64,000 nt of DNA. Source: Rhinopomastus cyanomelas. Taxonomy: Eukaryota; Chordata; Aves; Bucerotiformes; Rhinopomastidae. Where the stretch lies: assembly GCA_013400115.1 (NCBI GenBank), contig VXBP01002290.1, positions 969,307 to 1,033,306 on the forward strand. The letters run 5' to 3'. The translations under genes and the position numbers were made by a program. The notes under the pieces are model-generated. The model had not been told where the DNA came from, searched no databases, and was given only the letters and a program-made list of their open reading frames with translations. Below are positions 12,990-24,560 of this stretch, piece after piece. The first letter of the stretch is position 1; every line of letters starts with the position of its first letter.

Positions 12990-14540
12990 TGCTAGCACGT
13001 GAAATTAGGACGCTGCAGTCCAGCCCAATGGCATTGACTCTCCTTTGATTAACAAAGAGCTAAGCGTTGCAGCAGCAGTGATGTCTCCAGCCAGATCCCT
13101 ACTGCTTCAGAGGACACAGCGAACAGATCCACAGGGCCACTTTCAAAGCTGCTTCAGTGTCTCACTGGGAGATTTTTGCTGGCTAAATTAGCAAAATTCA
13201 GAGCATACATTAGCTCTGTGACTCCAGTTAATGAGTCCTTTGTTTTATTAGATGAATTGGTGAGGAGGGTCATTTTCTAATACATCTTTCCCAGCAGAGT
13301 AAAACACCCACCACTGCACACAGCCATAGGCAATCCATTATTTTTATATGACCCGCATAAGCTGCTGCTTGCAAATAATGAACACTCATAACCAAGCGCC
13401 GCTCAGAAGAATAAATGACTAACCAGATTTTATCAGTACACAAGCTAAATTCAATGATTTATGAAGAAATCTTGGTCCTGTCTAATGGAATTTTCCCAAA
13501 ATAAATTCATGTAAACAACTCGCCACAAAGAGGCAGTCAGTGCTGGCTGGTATGTGTAAACAGCTTTAACAGTTGAGAATATAATCTCCTCGACTGCTGG
13601 GCAGTCTGGGGAGATTCATGCAGAGTCTCTCTTCAGAAAGCCACCTTTGACTCTGATCCTCCTGACATCATAATGCCACCCGTTTCATTAGCTTTTAGCA
13701 AACGTTACTATCATCATAGATGGGAAGAGAATCCTTTTGCCTCTCAGCGCCAGCACACGAGTTTTTGCAGTCCTCTTTGGAATCCCAGGATGAGAGTCAT
13801 GGGCAGGACTAGTGGGAGGAGGTAGAAGAGAGCAATGAAAACACTCCAGCTCCTGAATAACTGTGTGCCCGTGTTCTCGGTTTCCAGTGGTGCCTTACCC
13901 AGCCTCTTTTTCACGTGTTCCTAGAATCAAGCTGAAAGTACAATGTGGTCTGGTTAACGCGTTGCAGTCACTCTTAACACGTTTCTAGCAGAGCTCCTAT
14001 GCTCACGGCCTCTAACAGCAAAGAGAAGTCAAATATTTAATAAATTATCTAATTGAAGCTAATTGGTCCTGTTAGGGGGTAACAGAGAGCAATGTGTGTG
14101 AAGTGATCTGTGAGAGTGGCTCAAACTGACTTGGGCTGGTTCCCAAACAAGCCAAGCACGGCTCTGAACTGAACGGAGCCATTTTCAGTTTGCATCATTA
14201 TCACAAACAGATCTTTCTGTGCCTTAATTCCTCCTTGAACGCCGCACTTCACAGGCAGCGTCAGTTCTACTAGAATAAGGGTGAGTGGGCAGGCTGGCTG
14301 AGGACCAGACCTGCAGAGACAGTCAGCTTTTTAATGACTATTCATAAATACAGCATCATTAGCAGTTTCAGGGGCATGATAGCTACAGTACAGCATGTTC
14401 TGCTGCTCAGTGGAAGAAGAAATCCTGCACTATACACACAGATTTTACAGCCACTAATAAGTACCTTTTTTAGATTCGCAGAGCTTTCAAGGCTTTTCAC
14501 AGCTAATATTTCTACATTAGCCTGATTTCCCAATAAGTCT
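12990..14540. promoter_or_regulatory. Candidate conserved noncoding (enhancer-like) cluster
   Basis: AT-rich, stop-rich in all frames and free of repeat signatures, but dense in words matching developmental transcription-factor sites. A TCF/LEF-type CTTTGATTAACAAAG lies at about 13043-13058. Two forkhead-type GTAAACA words lie near 13512 and 13557, a POU-like TTTGCAAATAATGA near 13368-13382, and several TAATTG/TAATGA homeodomain words near 13230 and 14050. Motif presence is visible in the sequence; conservation and enhancer function are inferred from texture only and need alignment to other birds. Alternative: ordinary AT-rich spacer. Confidence 0.35.
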
Positions 14541-17500
14541 GCTAGACAGATGAAGACTGATGTTTTTTAAAAGGGACTAGTGATTTTACATGCCTGTTCT
14601 GGTTGCCTACCTTGAGCCAACCCTGAAAACAGCCTGATAGTTTGAGGATTTCCAAAAACCCGTTCCTTTGAGGTGTCTCAGCATAACACCTCATCAGTCT
14701 CTCCCCAACTCCAGTTGGTGACAAAAAAAAAATCCCCAAACACTCCTGGCTCCTGAAGTCATTGCTGAAGTTGGGCTGGGTGTTTTCTTACAGAGACGTA
14801 AGATTTGATTTGCAACCACAGCCGAGCGCTGCTGTTCGATAGCTGGTGATTACCATCGGAGCCTGGAGCTGATCGAAAGGGTTCCTCTGACTTTTATCAT
14901 GTAAGTGAATGAGAGCAGGATTTACTTCCACTGTCCAGACTGTCTGATCAGCTCTCAATCACATACCTTGTGAGCTGTTTTGGATTACAGCTTCTTGAGC
15001 ATCAACATTTTATTTCAGTTCCAAGGTGGACTCGGTTAAAACAAAAGGAAGTGTCATCAGCCAGTTGAATGAAAAGATATTATCCGCCCATGGTTTTTCC
15101 ATTCAAATGGCTTCATTTTTAAATAAGAACAGAATAGTTTAATTCAACCACTGGCACAAAAATAATACCAGTATCAGATAATGGAGACTTCCTAGGAAAG
15201 ATATACCTGATGTCAGACAGCCTCGTAAGCAGGCTGGCAGCCAGTTCTAATGGAAAACCAGTCTGTGAAGAATTCACAGCATATTATATTCCCAGGCTTT
15301 TTAGAAGCTATTTTCTGGCTAATCAAAAAACAGAAGCTATGTCTTCAGCAGATATAGAATAACATCCTCGCTGAAATACACCAGCTCGAGATCTGGCCCA
15401 CAGCATGAACTTGAGTTGTTTAGCTACACTTGAAACCAATTCACCAAGTCTTTTTCTGGCCACCTACCACCTTTAATCAGGTGTGACAGCACTTGGATGT
15501 TCAGGGCAGTCTAAAGGAAAGGGGAAATCGGGCCAGATCAGGACGAGGGTGATTTACAATGGGCAGAAACAGATCTAACACAAAAAAGGCATCAGAGAAG
15601 TCACGCCTCTGGGCCTTGTCCATACCCCTGCACACGTACCCACTGCCCAGCCGTGGCTCCCGAAACTGCTGATGGAGGTGGATTGCCAACCAGCCCTCAG
15701 CAGCAAGGCGTGTGGCAAATACATGGGATCAGCCCACATGCGTTTAAAGCACTCTGTGCAAACACGGATTCATCTACAGAAGGAGTTAACGAAGCAGGAG
15801 ATGACTGGTATCTATGCAGCATCTGGACTATATAGAACTACAACTGGGATACCTTTGAACCTCTTCTTAGAAAGCTCTTTTTCTAGTCTTCTCTTCATAG
15901 AACAGTATTTGGGTTCACACATATCCGGAGGCACCGTATGCTCTTGAGGGCTGCTGGGGACGTGCAGTAGCTTAGCTTACCAATACAGCTATTGCTGGCC
16001 CCTTATGGACTGCTTGCCAATCTTAACGCGGCCCCAGAAGACGACTGTTATAACCAGCTTTATGCACAGGGAACACACAGAAATGGCACCAGTCTCACAA
16101 TCACACGGGGTGCTGCTTCCGCAAACAAGGGGTTGTCAGTGTTGGGCAGTGCTTGACTCTGTGTGTTGCAAAGGGAAGCAGAACACATTCCTGCTTTTCC
16201 TCCTGCTTTCACTTGGTCTGTCAGTCTAGACCAACTGTTTAATCTCCTCACTGCTTATTCTGATAATCTGTAAAATATTTATTCTGAAGCTTAAGTACTG
16301 CTTGTGAAGCACCAAAGAACTTCAAATGAAGGGTGACACAAACACGAAGAGTCATTGCCTGCTCCTTTGAGGCTCTTTGCCAACCATCAAGAGCATCTTA
16401 ATTACCTCTGTCTTCTCTCAAAGATTTTTTGTTGTAAGAACAGATTCCGGCTGAGGATTCCTACTTTCAGAATCAACTGAAGATATTTCACTTATGAGAA
16501 AAGTTTAATTTTCAGCTGAAATGGCCAGAGTGGAGTTTTTTCCCCTCCCCCAGACTTTCTCTGCTCTTTCATCCAGCAGCAGATTTCAGCGTCAGTTCTC
16601 ACAGTGGATGTCAGGCTTTTACCTACTCTGAATTTACACTACTTTCACAAAACTGGGTAACGTTTCTCACATCTGGAAATGGTCAGTAGCAGGGGATACA
16701 ATTATCAGCTGAAGTATAAACCTAGAATTCCGTATAGTATAGCCACAGCATAGTTTATAGCAGAAAAGTTTGAAGCATTGTTCCAATAACAATCTGGGAA
16801 CTAGATCCTTGCAATCTACATTTCGTGGTAGCAGAGGACTTCACGACATTCAACAGCTCTACAGGGCAAGCTGGGATTTTCTTATTTTCCATATAACTAA
16901 TGTTCAGATGTGCCTGGCATTTAGGTCCCCAGCACCCTGAGATCTTCTGACATCTCCAGCACAAGCACTAGTGCCATCTTCACATCAGTCAAGTAAAAAA
17001 CTTGGCATCTTTGTCCCTTGCCTCAGTGTATGAGCAACTTCACAGTGAAATCTCTTCTCTTTAGACACAAATGCCTTTATTCTTGTTCCTGCCATTGTAT
17101 CTTAGCCAGTAGCTGTTAGTAAACTATTGGCTAGTAAAAGTTTAATGCAAAACCCTTTTTGGAGGAATCCTCCTGTTTCTGCTTCCTAGGGACCATCCCT
17201 GCAGACCTATCCTATATCAGGAGTCCCACTGCCTGGTGAGGAGGCTCCAGAATCCCACCCTTTGGCTGTTAGTTTTGGCATAAGCTGACAGCTCTACACA
17301 GTTCACTGCTTGGTGTGTTAACCCGATTATGTTTGACATCTGAGGTCAACAAGATCACTGGAAATGTCCTGTTGCTGCTCTTCTGAAGAGTCTCAGAGAT
17401 TTCTCCCTGACAGCTGGTTGTTAAACTGCCTACCGTAGATGCCATAACCAGATAGGAAAGAAATATCTTCCTGCAAACATGGTCCCTATGACTGCTGCTT

Positions 17501-19420
17501 GGTGTCATCGCTCCTTACGTGCACACACAAAGGCTTTTGTCCTACTATCGGGTTGGCACCAAAAACTATTCACGGCTACGAATCTCAATCATTGGCTCGC
17601 CATCGGAGCTAGCGAGAAGACCAAAGCTGCTGTGTTTTACATAGGTAGGTGGATACACTAATGTCTCTGAAAAGGGGAAAACTGTCTAAAAAGGGGAGAC
17701 AACTAGGAAATGGCATATGCAGCTTTTAATACACGTCCTGCTCTTACTAGACATAATAGGTTACCAAACCTATGCTCCTGTATTGAGGCTATTTAGACCA
17801 AATGCTAAGACACAGCAAATTGTTTCATGTCAATCCAACCCGCAGAACAGTCACCAAGGATCTCCCCATGCTCCAAGGTGCAAGACCACAGCATAATGCA
17901 GATACTCTGCTGCTCTGCAGTAACTCAGGGAGCCTCCATCCCCAGCTTCAGGCACAGCAGGAGCTCTCTTGCCTTGAGGATGCCATGAAGCAGAGTCTAT
18001 GGGGAGCAACACAAGGACCATGCTGGTGCTTCTCAGAGCGCAGGCTGGCCCTGCACACAAACAGGGATAAGCCGCGGAACGTCACCTATTAGGAGAGGCC
18101 CGGTGGCCCCAGGAAATCCCTCGGTGGGTGGTTCCAGCTGGCCACGGAGTGTCGCTGTTAGCCCAAACTTTGGAGCAGGTCACGTCCCTGCTGCAGCACC
18201 AAGCACATAAGAACAACCCTCTGTCCCTTTAAAAAAAAGGGGGAAAAAATTAAAATTATCTGGTATCATCTCTTTCTCTCTTTTTAAAACGCACAACTTT
18301 TTCTCCCCTGTCCTCCCCTCCTCTTTTCTCCTGGGAACCAGGATTCCTAAGCTCTGCTTGGAACCAAAGTTCAGATTTTTTGGCAGCGCAAAGGGACTCA
18401 AATGAGAGCTAAATTAAACCTTTTCAAAACCTCCCCAGCCAGCCGGGTAGCAGACAAGAGGCACATTCCAGGACCGTGTGGGAGATCTGAGTGCAGAGGC
18501 AGACAGCAAAGGCAAAGGTGATGCTTCAGCTTTTGCAGAGGTGCCAATCCGTCTGCGCTGGCCCCGGCACAGTCTGCACAGGGGTCAGGGCCACTGTCCC
18601 CACAGAAATAAAAACCCCTTCCAGATAGCCTCCTGGCCAGGCTAAAGACTGGGTCCAAGGAGGACAGCTTAGCGCAAAGGACAGTGAGTGGAGGCAGGAG
18701 CTCTCTGGAAAGGCTGCTGTTTGCACGTGGGGATCACAGGCGGCCACGCAGCAACACCCAGTATAACGAGGCACCCCTTACCCTTCTCTAATTTTCTGTC
18801 TGGGTTTGCTCCAGAGGTCACGGAAGGCAGTGGAGAGGTTTCCTGTTGGCTTTACAGACAGTGACATTCACTTGCCATTTCTTTGTCTAAAGCAGCTTTG
18901 AAGCTGGGCGAGAACAACATCCAACAGACCCGGAGTGGGGAGGGAAACAAAACCCCAGTCCTAGCACTGTCTTGGCCTTCTGTCGGGAGAAAGTGCTTGG
19001 AACCCTTCAGTTTTGGGAATTTCACATGGTCACAGTTTCATAATAGTAGGACATTTCTCTGGAAAAACGAGAAAGTGCTGATTTCTCGAAGCTCTGAACC
19101 AAGATTCTTTCCCGAGATAAGGGACACAGACTCACTTCAACCTTTTCCCCCAGCCCCCATCATTTGGTAGCCACTGATCCACCGACATGTTTGTGAACAG
19201 CAAAATGGAATTGCTTCATGCAAGCGAGCCCTGGTTTCGTGTTGCACAGGGCACAGCCACAAAGCACCAGTGGCCCCCGAGGTCCAGCTGGGTGCCCACC
19301 TATTGTACGTTCATTTTCTAAGTGTTTTTCGATGAACATCGAGGGAGAATCACCATCACTGGTCTCTACTCCAGGCCAGATCAGTATCTGACAAAGACCT
19401 TAGGTAGAGTTCATCCTGTT
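14541..19420. other. Noncoding stretch, nothing recognised
   Basis: Nearly 4.9 kb without a recognisable gene, RNA or transposon end. The block at about 18420-18770 is richer in GC and carries overlapping minus-strand open frames of 82-86 codons with no identifiable domain. A poly(A)-rich patch (AAAAAAAAGGGGGAAAAAA) sits near 18231-18250. Confidence 0.4.
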
Positions 19421-19423
19421 TCA

Positions 19424-19472
19424 GAGCAGGCAGAGGCATGGGACTAGACTCTCTAGGTCTATGATTCTATGG
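19424..19472 (+). mobile_element. CR1 LINE 3'-end fragment (very short)
   Basis: The last part of a CR1 element: a degraded GGACTAGACTCTCTAGG segment followed directly by TCTATGATTCTATGG. That is the avian CR1 tail, in which an octamer of the ATTCTATG type repeats in place of poly(A). Only about 50 bp survive, consistent with the strong 5' truncation usual for this family. The upstream boundary is uncertain because the sequence is too diverged to follow. Confidence 0.7.
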
Positions 19473-22160
19473 CAACACCACAATCTCCACAAAACTCTAT
19501 GGTTTGTTCCCAGAACCATAAATCTAGCCTGGCATTGCTGGAAACTCGGTGCTGGAGAGCTTGGTTTAATTTCAGATTTATTACACTAATCAAAACTGAA
19601 CAAAATCAGCACAACTCTGAGCCTCCTACCTGAACCTGGGACTTGTGGAGTATAAGTTACTTGAATTTTCTGGTACTTACAAATTCCTACTGGATCAGAA
19701 ATGTCACAATCATTTTATGTCTTGGCTTTCAGTAGAACTGGAGTCAGAGCTGTTGCCCCAGACAAACAAAACAAACTCCTGGGTCTTAGTCTGTTGGCTG
19801 CTGCTGAAGGCATAGTGGAGCACACTAATTTTTGTTGAATTTAATGTCCTCATGTACATGAAAGATTGCAGTGTCAGACTGAGCCTTCTCTTCTGTCAAC
19901 ATTAATTTCTGCTCTATGATTCAGTGTTTTCCTTGATGGTCCCTACCAAAGTCAGGGAGGGCAAAATATGTGCAATTTAATGACTGACTGACTTAGCAGT
20001 CAAGTCCACAGGCTATCACTTTAGTTTTTACTACTGGGGTACCCAAGCACTAAATAGATCCAAACACTGGATCGTGAAACTGAAGGCCCAACCCACTGAG
20101 CCCCAAAACCCTAGGCTAATCAAAACTGACACATCGCTGTTTTGTCTTGAAGCCACTCAATCTTAAATAGCAATTTAAAACCTAGATGTTTGATCTTGAC
20201 TGTATTGAAAAGAGACAACTGAAGCATTTGCTGTGAAGTATATCTAAAGAGTTTATACCTTCCCCTGGAAAAACACTGGCCAACTTCTTAGCAAGATAAG
20301 AATCTAATTATATACGTTTAAAAGTGACATTTAGAGGCCTCAATACTTTTTATATTTGATCTCAGATCTTAGAGCTGGCATCTGTTTCTCCTTTTAGTTA
20401 GGAAACTGAAAGACTATTTACATATTCTTCAGAGTATATCTCCAATTAAATCTTTTTCAGAACTGCACTCTCAACATTTCATATTCGGTTTCTTGGCAGA
20501 CAACTATCTTTTTCTTTAAGAGATTTATTTATTCAGTTGGATAGTTTTTTTCATCCTTTGCCTGGGCACTTGGAATCTTCGGCCTCACCATCCTATAATT
20601 AGAAAAATGACCCTACTTAGAAGTTTTAGAGCTCTGCTCCAACATGTCTTCTTCCTAGTCCATTTATTTACCCACCTTTTTACTGAGGTGGCTTCGTCTA
20701 GTAATCGCCTTTCTAACGCAATCTGCAGTGGCAGAGCGGAGCAAGTTTAAGCAGGTGTTTAGAAACCTCTGTTGTCAAGGACCAACATTGAACCCAAGAA
20801 ATCGGTTCATTGGATGATGAAATATTTCTACAGCTATCATCCAATCGGAAGGAGAGGTGAGTGGGGAAGATGAGGGAAAATACAGACCTGCTGAGGACTG
20901 TCAGAAACTGCAAGTCCTTCTACAAACAATTTCTTCTTTCCAAAGGGTAAGGAAATGTTCCCGCCTCCAAATTCTAGGTAGAAGTCCCTATTGCTTAGTT
21001 TCCCTGCTTGAGTCCTTCTATTTAGTTCTCAGATAATGAAGTTGTCTTCCCAGGTGTCTTGGCACATACGGAACTACCAGGCATCAGCTCCCCAGCACTT
21101 CATCAGCCCCCTCTATGAGGCAGAAGAACAGAGGCACATTCCTGCTTTCTCCAGACAAATGGATAGTCCTTCACCACACGCCTGACAGGTCGCCAAATTT
21201 GGGCTCCTTCAGACTAGGGTAGGAAGCAGATTCCAAAATATTTCAAACTCCTCATAAAAGATCCCCTGTCAGCACCCTCTGAGTAATGGAGCCGGGCGGA
21301 TTCCTCCCTCTAGCCCGGCTGTTGACATCAGCTCAAGTGAGACTCACTGGACCCATCCTTAGTGGCACCACTGTGAATCTCATTGACCTCTGAGTTATTC
21401 TTCTGCTTGACACTGGAATCCAATTTACCAGAAATAGATATTCAGGATTTAGTATCTAAATATAAGAATTGTAACTAGCAGCAGGCTCTGGCTTGTTAGA
21501 TCTACATTGCCTTTCCATTCTTGTTACAGCAAAACACAACGTCCGAGTCTAGGAAGAGCCAAACTTCACTGGTGTCTAGCCTGGTACACAAACCTGCATG
21601 CTCTGGCAGAGAAATGGGTAGGCTGCAGGGTTTTTCAAAGTATTTTGTGGGACCAGTTTCACGTGAGCATCCTACAGAGCTGCACCTCCACACAGGGCCG
21701 CCTGAGCTATAGAGAAACCTTTGCAAGCCTGCACTGGGACACTGAAGAGTTGGCTGTGTCACCTTTTCTCACACACAGCCCTACAGCCTGAGCATCTCAC
21801 CTGGTTTTCACTTGGCTTTTGATCTGCACCACTATCTACTGAGAGTAGAGAAGTTCTGATAGAGTAAAACTTCCATTTTAGAACAGATTTTAAATGGTAG
21901 CAGATTATCTCTTGTGCCTGTAAAGCAGTTGGAAATGGTTGCTGTGTAAAGCACACTGATGGGCCACCTAGAAAGAGCAGCTCTGGAAATTCAGAACCAT
22001 GAGCAACCGGTGCTTTAACTCCTCTTCCTCACACCGGTGTCAGTCCAGACTAGCTGCTGGTTTCAGAGCATTTCCCTCCGCATTAAGGACCAGATGAGAC
22101 TCTGGCCTCCAGTGTAAGATGGAGGCTGTAATTCCATCCAGGGACAGGGTGTGGTTTGCA
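19473..22160. other. Noncoding stretch, nothing recognised
   Basis: About 2.7 kb of AT-rich DNA. Open frames reach only 94 codons (21507-21791, overlapped on the other strand) and carry no recognisable domain. No repeat tail or RNA gene seen. Confidence 0.4.
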
Positions 22161-22169
22161 GACTTCGAT

Positions 22170-22570
22170 AAAGCGCTGCACATCCCCTCTTGTGGTTCAT
22201 GATGTCATTGGAATGACTCAATAGAATTACAGCCTTGTGTCGATCTGGGTGTATATTATTCTACCGAAATTAAAGCTTTTGAAATGGGAGCTTATTGTTT
22301 TTAATAACTTCAGTTATATAATTCCTTTCTCATGTTAGTGCTTCAATAAACATTTCTCATGTTAAGTTTTACTCCGGATCCATCCTCGCCAGTTTTAGGC
22401 TCAGAACTGATATATTGGAATAATCCTCTTCGGTTTAAGTCCCACTGTTCACATGATGTCACTCTGCGCATATTCCTTCATTTACTACTGGTGAGTCATT
22501 ATTGTCATAGCTAATAGAAAAAGGATTATCTCTTCATTAAATCAAAGACATGGCATTTTGGTGGCGGTGG
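22170..22570. promoter_or_regulatory. Candidate conserved noncoding block
   Basis: Stop-rich, AT-rich sequence without repeat hallmarks. It has many homeodomain-type words (TTAATAAC, TCATTAAAT) and AP-1-like words (TGACTCA-type at 22214-22220 and GTGAGTCATTA near 22491-22501). It also has a CATGTTA motif repeated near 22332 and 22358. The texture resembles deeply conserved vertebrate noncoding elements, but no alignment was possible, so this is a hypothesis. Confidence 0.3.
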
Positions 22571-22689
22571 TTTGCTTCCTTGGTTTTTAACCCTTTGGAT
22601 TACATGAGTCAGGATATTTCAACATCGGTGAGAGGCACATAGCTGCTGCCAGAAGCCTGCCACAGGGAAATTAAGACTCTAATTCCTCA

Positions 22690-22757
22690 CCCAAGATTAC
22701 ACAGGCCTGTGACAGAGAAAGTCACTTGGAGTCTTAGAGTCTGGATCTTAGTTTCTC
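22690..22757 (-). repeat. MIR/CORE-SINE-like relic (minus orientation)
   Basis: The string CACCCAAGATTACACAGGCC followed by TGTGACAGAG and, about 30 bp on, GTCTTAGAGTCTGGATCTTA. This reads on the minus strand like the middle of an amniote MIR-type SINE (gene-poor tRNA-derived repeat, CCTTGGG-type core before the CTCTGTGCCTCAG segment). Diverged; ends not definable. Confidence 0.5.
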
Positions 22758-22799
22758 CATCAGTTTTTAAAAAGGATTCATAAAGCAGCACTACTCTCC

Positions 22800-23228
22800 A
22801 CCCAAACAGCAGCGTTACAGTTATAATGTATTGCAAAGGCAGTAGAGCTGAGAGCAGACATTAAGAGTAATAACCAATATTGCGAGGAAAGTTCAGGAGG
22901 AAGTCGGGCTACCCTACCTTCCTGTGAAAGATGAAGACATACTGCTCTGTAGTTTACAAAGACATATTTATCACAATAATCTTCTCTGGGGAACAGCTCT
23001 CATGTAACAGAAGGCTGCAGAGCTAGGAAGAGCTAAAAGATCAACCAGAGAAATTAACGTCTGCATTTAATACAGGAACCAGGCAAACCCCACCGTTTCT
23101 AACAGGAAATGTCAATCACATTTATTCCAAATGGAAATATCTGATTTTTTTTTTCCCCCAGAAATAAAGTTTTCAAGATTTAGAATTAGCTGAACAGTTT
23201 GTTAGGATCATGAAGAAGCAATGAGTAT
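22800..23228. other. Noncoding spacer, nothing recognised
   Basis: About 430 bp of AT-rich DNA before the CR1 copy. It contains a T9 run followed by C residues near 23146-23160. No gene or repeat recognised. Confidence 0.4.
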
Positions 23229-23623
23229 AGAAAGGCTGAGGGAGCTGGGTTTCTTGAGCTTGGGGAAAAGGAGACTGAGGGGTGACCTCAATGTTTATAA
23301 ATATGTGAAGGGTGGGTGTCAGGAGGATGGAGCCAGGCTCTTCTCAGTGTCATCTAATGACAGGACAAGGGGCAATGGATGTGAGCTGGAACACAGGAGG
23401 TTCCATATCACTATGAGAAGGAACTTATTCATGGTAAGGACAACAGAGTGCTGGAAGAGGCTGCCCAGGGGAGCTGTGGAGTCTCCTTCTCTGGAGATAT
23501 TTAAAACCCGCCTGGATATGTTCCCGTGTGACTTGGTCTAGGTGATCCTGCTCTGGCAGTGGGACAGAACCAAATGATCTTTCGAGGTCCCTTCCAATCC
23601 CTAATGTTCTGTGATGCTGTGAT
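23221..23623 (+). mobile_element. CR1 LINE, 5'-truncated, with open C-terminal ORF2 remnant
   Basis: The best-preserved CR1 copy in the window. The + frame from 23221 to the TAG at 23539-23541 is open for 106 codons and reads as the extreme C-terminus of the CR1 ORF2 polyprotein. Recognisable segments are RRLRGDLNVYKY near residue 18, DRTRGNG near 47, and ESPSLEIFKTRLD near 88. The endonuclease and reverse-transcriptase catalytic parts are absent, so it is not mobile. Downstream comes a short 3' UTR (CTTTCGAGGTCCCTTCCAAT) and a degenerate tail, GTTCTGTGATGCTGTGAT. An AT microsatellite follows immediately. No clear target-site duplication is visible, which is normal for CR1. Confidence 0.93.
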
Positions 23624-23663
23624 ACATATATATATATATTTGTTATTAAATATATATTTTTGC
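23624..23663. repeat. AT microsatellite at the CR1 3' junction
   Basis: An (AT)n run of about 16 bp, then TTGTTATTAAATATATATTTTT. It abuts the CR1 tail, so it probably arose at or next to the insertion junction. Confidence 0.8.
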
Positions 23664-24100
23664 AACCATAGAGTATAAAATAAAAAAATCTAAAAATTAT
23701 TTAGAATCATGAACTCAAAACAAAATACTTCAACATCATGAACTTTCTCTCAAGAAAGTCAAGTTGCTTCTTTTTAACTTTCCCATAGAAAACTTTATCA
23801 GCATTGATACCCTCTCTGGAGAAACACTTCAGTTTTAGTGAAACTGCATTTATCAACAAAAAACTGCTGCATCAAATATTTTTTCAAAGAGTCCTATTTA
23901 ACTTAAACAGTGATTATCGCAGCGATAGAAACAAGAGCTATCCATTTGCACTGCTCCAGGAAGAACGATTCCAGAAAGCGGCTCCTAGACCTGTGATATC
24001 TCTTCACAGTAATCTTGAAGGTTCCCTGAGTGGCTGGTCAGAAACGCATTAAGCAGCCCCTGCCATCAATCGGGGCTTTCTCGATCCTAAAGCAGAAGAT
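23664..24100. other. Noncoding, nothing recognised
   Basis: AT-rich sequence with an 82-codon + open frame (23804-24052) that has no recognisable domain and is probably chance. Confidence 0.4.
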
Positions 24101-24139
24101 GCCAAGCAGGCATCACCTTAGAGGAAACAGCAGCTGTGG

Positions 24140-24560
24140 GTAGAATGCACCAGATTGAATGAAATCTTACCAGCACATTTCCTTCCCTTATCTACCCTGT
24201 CAGCCATTATCAGACAGTGGATTATAATAAAGAACACAAGGTTGAAACACAATTATCCATGGACATGTTTGAGGACTCTCAAATCTGCTAATGTTACTAA
24301 CAAGCTGAGTTACCCGTTGCAGAACATATCAGCACTCCAGACGACGGCTTAACTGTTAATGAAACCTAAATCTCGGCTCCAGAGATAAATTTCAAGCTTC
24401 TTGCGGCTTAAACCTGGGAGCCAATACATCACGGAAACTGTTTTGAATTGTCTAAAGAACGAGTAATGTTGGTAAGTCGCCATAATTAAATCTTAGCTGA
24501 TTTCACATGTGAGGGATCTAAGAAGCGAGACTTTATCATTGAAATTGGGTCTGATGTTTG
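24140..24560. promoter_or_regulatory. Candidate conserved noncoding block
   Basis: A repeat-free block with closely packed CAGACAGTGGATTATAATAA-type and TAATGTT/TAATTAAA words and E-box-like CATATG/CACATG variants. Chance frames are short. It reads like a developmental enhancer, but conservation is untested. Confidence 0.3.
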
